From NCBI GenBank assembly GCA_036771375.1, contig DAIPHL010000090.1, positions 1 to 9,561 on the forward strand: 9,561 nt of DNA, read 5' to 3'. Source of the DNA: DAIPHL01 sp036771375 (GTDB lineage Bacteria; Synergistota; Synergistia; Synergistales; Synergistaceae). Shown here in pieces: positions 6,522 to 9,561 of this stretch (position 1 is the stretch's first letter; the number at the start of each line of letters is the position of its first letter). Below the pieces are notes generated by a model that did not search any database, had not been told where the DNA came from, and saw nothing but the letters and a program-made list of their open reading frames with translations. The position numbers were made by a program, and so were the translations under genes.

Positions 6522-7841
6522 CTAGCCGATCCCTCCGTACATGATGCCCAGAATATAGACGAGCACCGTCACACCGCAAAAAACGTACTTGCCCCAGTTG
6601 TAAAACCCCTCGCCGATCCTCGTCTTTCGCCCCTTCGAGATCTCATCCATGGCGAATTTCTTCGAGCAGACCCAGAAGAACATCGTGGCGGCGAGAAGGG
6701 CGCCGAGCGGGATGATGTAGATGCTCACCACATCCATCCACTTGCCGAGGACCTCCGCGTCCTGGACGAATATCCCGATCACGAAGGAGATTACCGCAAT
6801 CACGGCGATGGATTTTGCGCGCGAGAACTTGAACTTGTTCTGCAAAGCTTCCACAGGGGTTTCGAAGAGATTGATGAGCGAAGTCACCCCGGCGAAAAGC
6901 ACCGCCACGAAGAAGATCGCGGCAAAGAGCGCTCCTCCGGGCATCTCCTTGAAGACGACGGGCATCGTGATGAAAAGGAGGGGCGGGCCCGCACTGACCT
7001 CGATGCCGTACGCGAACACGGCCGGTATGATTACGACTGCGGCCAGTAGCGCGGCCAGCGTGTCGAAGATGGCGACGTCCCTCGCACCCGTCGTGACGTC
7101 CTCTCTGTCGTTCAGATAGCTGCCGTAGACGAGCGTCCCGCTGCCGGCGAGGGAGAGGGAGAAGAAAGCCTGTCCCAGCGCAAAGACCCAGGTCATGGGG
7201 TTCGCCAGCTTCGACCAGTCGGGATAGAAGAGATACCGGTAACCGTCACCGGAGCCGGGAAGCATCATGACCCTCACCGCCAGGATCAGGAACATGATGA
7301 AAAACGCCGGCATCATGACCTTGTTGACCTTTTCGATTCCGGAGGCGACGCCCGCAATCATGATCGCGAACGCGATCACCAGGGCGAGTATGTGCCACTT
7401 CATGCTTCCGAACTTGCCGACGATGGCGCCGAAATAAGCGCCGCTGTCGGATGCGCCGAGCATCGCACCCGTAAAGGCACCGAACGTGAACCGGAGAATC
7501 CAGCCGACCACCACCGCGTAGCCGATGGCGATGCCGAGTGAACCGAGGACGGGAATCCAGCCGATCAAGCTTCCGGCGTTGGAGCCCTTCTGCAGGGTCG
7601 CCTTGTGAAACGCACCCAGCGGGCCGGTCTTCATGGCGCGCCCGAAGGCCATCTCCTCGACCACTCCCGTGTAACCGATCAGGAAGACGAAGAGCAGATA
7701 CGGTATCAGAAACGCCGCGCCGCCCAACTGTCCGAGGCGGTACGGGAAGAGCCAGATGTTCGCCATGCCGACCGCCGAGCCGACGCAGGCGAGGATGAAT
7801 CCGATCTTGCTCACAAATTGATCTCGACCGTTGTTTTCCAT
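6522..7841 (-). CDS. Sodium-dependent amino acid transporter, neurotransmitter:sodium symporter (NSS) family, TnaT-like
   Basis: 439-residue inner-membrane Na+-coupled symporter of the NSS/SNF family, probably importing tryptophan for the tryptophanase just upstream in the same operon. Helix 1 carries the family motif GSAVGMANIWLFPY (21-34). About eleven hydrophobic helices can be counted, the last at about 414-437; an eleven-helix form without helix 12 is known for bacterial members such as Tyt1. Family glycine and polar motifs recur at VFALGQAFFSLSLAGSG (219-235, helix 6). Residue 31 is Leu where LeuT-type proteins have the extracellular-gate Arg, while the likely partner Asp370 is kept. 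Start ATG 7841 has GGAGG (7851-7855) 9 bp upstream. It begins 39 bp after the tnaA stop with no terminator between. The adjacent pairing resembles tryptophanase and TnaT of Symbiobacterium. Substrate inferred from context. Confidence 0.92.
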   Translation of the reverse strand: MENNGRDQFVSKIGFILACVGSAVGMANIWLFPYRLGQLGGAAFLIPYLLFVFLIGYTGVVEEMAFGRAMKTGPLGAFHKATLQKGSNAGSLIGWIPVLGSLGIAIGYAVVVGWILRFTFGAFTGAMLGASDSGAYFGAIVGKFGSMKWHILALVIAFAIMIAGVASGIEKVNKVMMPAFFIMFLILAVRVMMLPGSGDGYRYLFYPDWSKLANPMTWVFALGQAFFSLSLAGSGTLVYGSYLNDREDVTTGARDVAIFDTLAALLAAVVIIPAVFAYGIEVSAGPPLLFITMPVVFKEMPGGALFAAIFFVAVLFAGVTSLINLFETPVEALQNKFKFSRAKSIAVIAVISFVIGIFVQDAEVLGKWMDVVSIYIIPLGALLAATMFFWVCSKKFAMDEISKGRKTRIGEGFYNWGKYVFCGVTVLVYILGIMYGGIG

Positions 7842-7880
7842 CGATCTTCTCCTCCTCTTTCGTTCGAGGCCGCCGCTTCG

Positions 7881-9260
7881 TTACGCGAGCGGCTTGAGAT
7901 GTGCCTGGAAGTGCCTCAAAATCGGCGGTTCCCAGGTGATTTTGTAGCCCTTTACGCTTGACGCCCTCTCTTTGATCGCAATGAGCGCCTCCGCCATGAT
8001 GTCGATGTGAGACTGCGTATAAACGCGACGAGGAATCGCGAACCTCGTGAACTCGAAGTCCGATTTCAACTGCTTCCCGGTGTCGGGGTCGTTCCCCAAC
8101 ATGAAGGAACCGATATCGCACGTCCGTATGCCCGCTTCCCTGTAAAGCTCCACGGCAAGCGCGTGCGCGGGGAATTCGTTGTAGGGAATGTGCGGCAACA
8201 TCGCCTTCGCGTCGACGAAGACACCATGACCGCCGACCGGAGCCTGATACTGGATCCTCGCGTCATCGAGCAGGCTTGCGAAATATTCCATCTGGCCGAT
8301 TCTGTATTTCAGGTAATCCTCGTCGATCCCCTCGTACAACCCGATCGCAAGAGCCTCGAGATCCCTTCCGGAGAGTCCCCCGTAGGTCACGAACCCCTCG
8401 AATGAGATGGTGTTCCCCTTGATCTTCTGATACAGTTTTTCATCGTTTCTTATGCCGATGAGTCCGCCCATGTTGACGATGGAGTCCTTTTTCGCCGACA
8501 TGGTAAACATGTCCGCGCTCTTGAAAACTTCTTTCACGATGTCCTTGATGGAGCTGTTCTTGAACTCTTCCTCGCGTTGTTTTATGAAATAGGCGTTCTC
8601 CGCGAACCGTGCCGCGTCGATGTCCACCGGAATGCCGTATTTTTTCGCGACTTCGTATACTTCTCTCAAATTTTTCACCGAAACAGGCTGACCGCCCGCC
8701 GAGTTGTTCGTCACCGTCATGACGATGAGCCCGACGTTCTCCTTGCCATGCTCCTTTATGATCTTCTCCATCTTGACGACGTCCATGTTCCCCTTGAAGG
8801 GCGCCCTGTGGGAGGGATCCTTGGCCTCCTCGACGACGCAGTCGATCGCACGGGCCCCGGCCAGCTCGACGTGCGCTCGGGTCGTGTCGAAGAACATATT
8901 GGAGATGGCGACCTTTCCCTTGCCCAGAAGCAACGGGAAGAGGACCTTTTCGGCGGCCCGTCCCTGGTGCGTGGGCTGGATGAACTCGTAGCCGAAAATA
9001 TCCCGTCCGGCGTCGACCAGGTTGTAATAGCTCAACCCGCCCGCATAGGCCTCGTCTCCAAGCATGACGCCCGCCCATTGCTTTGCGCTCATGGCGTTGG
9101 TCCCGGAATCGGTCAAAAGATCAATGTATACCTTGTCCGCCTTGAGGTTGAACATGTTGTAGTGCGCCGCGCGAAGCGCCTCCTCGCGCTCCTCCCTGCT
9201 CGTCATCCTGATCGTTTCCACCATCTTGATTCTGAAGGGTTCCGCCACGTACTTCTTCAT
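7881..9260 (-). CDS. tnaA: Tryptophanase (L-tryptophan indole-lyase)
   Basis: 459-residue PLP enzyme cleaving L-tryptophan to indole, pyruvate and ammonia (EC 4.1.99.1). Opening AEPFRIKMVET and IDLLTDSGTNAMS are shared by tryptophanase and tyrosine phenol-lyase. PLP lysine is Lys258 in MSAKKDS; Asp215 and Arg218 in DIDAARFAENAYF are further cofactor-site residues. Several points favour tryptophanase: FFDTTRAH with Asp125 (E. coli Asp137; tyrosine phenol-lyase has Thr), CDIGSF with Ile383 where tyrosine phenol-lyase has the substrate-binding Arg, and C-terminal PPILRHFQAHL with His450-Phe451 (E. coli His463-Phe464). Start set at ATG 9260 because GGAGG (9269-9273) lies 8 bp upstream and the protein then begins like family members; an ATG at 9302 would add 14 residues spanning the ribosome-binding site. 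First gene of a two-gene operon with the NSS symporter. Indole production is inferred; activity on tyrosine or cysteine is not excluded. Confidence 0.94.
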   Translation of the reverse strand: MKKYVAEPFRIKMVETIRMTSREEREEALRAAHYNMFNLKADKVYIDLLTDSGTNAMSAKQWAGVMLGDEAYAGGLSYYNLVDAGRDIFGYEFIQPTHQGRAAEKVLFPLLLGKGKVAISNMFFDTTRAHVELAGARAIDCVVEEAKDPSHRAPFKGNMDVVKMEKIIKEHGKENVGLIVMTVTNNSAGGQPVSVKNLREVYEVAKKYGIPVDIDAARFAENAYFIKQREEEFKNSSIKDIVKEVFKSADMFTMSAKKDSIVNMGGLIGIRNDEKLYQKIKGNTISFEGFVTYGGLSGRDLEALAIGLYEGIDEDYLKYRIGQMEYFASLLDDARIQYQAPVGGHGVFVDAKAMLPHIPYNEFPAHALAVELYREAGIRTCDIGSFMLGNDPDTGKQLKSDFEFTRFAIPRRVYTQSHIDIMAEALIAIKERASSVKGYKITWEPPILRHFQAHLKPLA

Positions 9261-9302
9261 CACTTCTTCCTCCTTGGGTTTAATAATCATAGAATATAAC
9301 AC

Positions 9303-9331
9303 ATGATATCATTTGATAATATTTATGTCAA
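9303..9331 (-). promoter_or_regulatory. Sigma-70-type promoter of the tnaA operon
   Basis: Read leftward: a perfect -35 TTGACA (9326-9331), a 17 bp spacer, and -10 TATCAT (9303-9308, five of six consensus bases). Transcription would start near 9296, giving a leader of about 35 nt before ATG 9260, enough for the ribosome-binding site but not for a TnaC-like leader peptide plus Rho-dependent spacer as in E. coli. The -10 lies within the perfect palindrome ATGATATCAT (9303-9312). Confidence 0.7.
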
Positions 9332-9397
9332 TATAGGCAAGTCCCCTGATTGTATTTATTTTATGATACAATATTTATTATTTATGTGATAATATTT
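9314..9397. repeat. Repeated element TGATAATATTT in the tnaA/regulator divergent region
   Basis: An exact 11-bp direct repeat occurs at 9314-9324 and 9387-9397, 73 bp apart, close to seven helical turns. A third related copy, TGATACAATATTTAT (9364-9378), carries a 2 bp insertion. The first copy lies in the spacer of the tnaA promoter just below its -35; the last overlaps the candidate -10 of the rightward regulator gene. This placement suggests operator sites. The region is extremely AT-rich, which raises the chance of coincidental repeats. Confidence 0.4.
9385..9393 (+). promoter_or_regulatory. Candidate extended -10 promoter of the YheO-type regulator gene
   Basis: TG-T-GATAAT (9385-9393) matches an extended -10 element with five of six hexamer bases. 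The hexamer 17 bp upstream, GATACA (9365-9370), is a poor -35, which extended -10 promoters tolerate. Transcription would start near 9400, about 29 nt before the ATG at 9429. Other -10-like hexamers exist in this AT-rich stretch, for example TATGAT (9362-9367). Confidence 0.35.
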
Positions 9398-9428
9398 CTA
9401 TGAGATCGGAAAAGGGAGGACGACGGAA

Positions 9429-9561
9429 ATGAAACTGGAGATGAAGGAGAGGTACATTCTCCTGGTGGAATTTCTCGGGCTCGTTCTGGGTCCGAGCTAT
9501 GAGATCGCCCTGCACGACCTGAGCCTGAAGGACAAGACGATCATCGCCATCGCGAACGGAC
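9429..9561 (+). CDS. YheO-like PAS-domain transcriptional regulator (3' truncated by window edge)
   Basis: The first 44 residues of a gene running off the right edge. The segment after residue 10, with FLGLVLGPSYEIALHDLS followed by IIAIANG, matches the start of the YheO-type PAS domain (the family usually reads LGPxxEVVLHDLS ... IIAIxNGH). Full-length members have this PAS domain followed by a C-terminal helix-turn-helix and act as DNA-binding regulators, such as DauR of D-arginine catabolism in Pseudomonas. Start ATG 9429 is supported by GGGAGGA (9414-9420) 8 bp upstream. Transcribed divergently from tnaA across a shared AT-rich promoter region, it is the best local candidate for the tna operon regulator, perhaps sensing an amino acid. 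The DNA-binding domain lies outside the window. Confidence 0.82.
   Translation, partial: MKLEMKERYILLVEFLGLVLGPSYEIALHDLSLKDKTIIAIANG

Noticed and set aside
7881..9260. Tyrosine phenol-lyase instead of tryptophanase
   Set aside because: The diagnostic residues are tryptophanase-like: Asp125 in FFDTTR, Ile383 where tyrosine phenol-lyase has its substrate Arg, and C-terminal LRHF.
9258..9302. tnaA start at ATG 9302 (14 extra residues)
   Set aside because: This would place the strong GGAGG inside the coding region, has no ribosome-binding site of its own, and lies almost at the predicted transcription start.
9313..9331. FNR/CRP-type operator TTGA-N11-TCAA
   Set aside because: FNR sites are TTGAT-N4-ATCAA; the spacing is wrong and the right half is simply the tnaA -35 box. 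The TGTGA at 9385-9389 has no matching TCACA half.
1..9561. CRISPR array, tRNA, rRNA or insertion sequence
   Set aside because: No regularly spaced repeats, cloverleaf sequence, rRNA signature, transposase motif or terminal inverted repeat was recognised on either strand.

Overview
The window reads as a bacterial chromosome segment, GC-rich in its genes, from an anaerobic amino-acid and peptide-fermenting lineage. Gene content (oligopeptide ABC transporter, tryptophanase, Na+-coupled amino acid symporter, amino-acid oxidoreductase, Asp/Glu-type racemase) would fit a Synergistota-like organism. That placement is inference from gene families only.

Layout. Bases 1-1835 hold the two ATPase genes of a Dpp/Opp-type peptide ABC transporter. 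The first is cut by the left edge and the genes overlap by 8 bp. A YibE/F-family membrane protein follows (1899-3077). After a 129 bp AT-rich gap comes a rightward set: a small BFD-type [2Fe-2S] protein (3207-3494), overlapping by ATGA with a DadA/sarcosine-oxidase-like FAD oxidoreductase (3491-4639), then a LysR regulator with a TTG start (4671-5570) and an intrinsic terminator (5610-5655). A two-cysteine Asp/Glu/hydantoin racemase-family gene (5694-6434) ends at a strong 15 bp hairpin (6459-6496). This hairpin is shared with the convergent leftward operon of tryptophanase (7881-9260) and an NSS symporter (6522-7841). At the right edge a divergent, truncated YheO/PAS-type regulator begins (9429). 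A very AT-rich intergenic region separates it from tnaA.

How the genes may work together. Peptides enter through the ABC system and tryptophan through the NSS symporter. Tryptophanase splits tryptophan to indole, pyruvate and ammonia. The FAD/[2Fe-2S] pair and the racemase suggest oxidation and stereochemical conversion of another amino or imino acid, probably under the LysR regulator. The YheO-type regulator is the natural candidate for control of the tna operon; the substrates and regulatory links are inferred.

Most notable points: the first ABC ATPase appears to lack its Walker A core in frame; the tna operon has a near-consensus promoter only about 35 nt upstream of the start, leaving no room for a TnaC-type leader; an 11-bp repeat lies on both divergent promoters; and the FAD oxidoreductase is paired with a [2Fe-2S] protein but lacks the usual NAD(P)-type third subunit nearby. 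No CRISPR array, tRNA, rRNA, insertion sequence or clearly new multi-gene system was seen.
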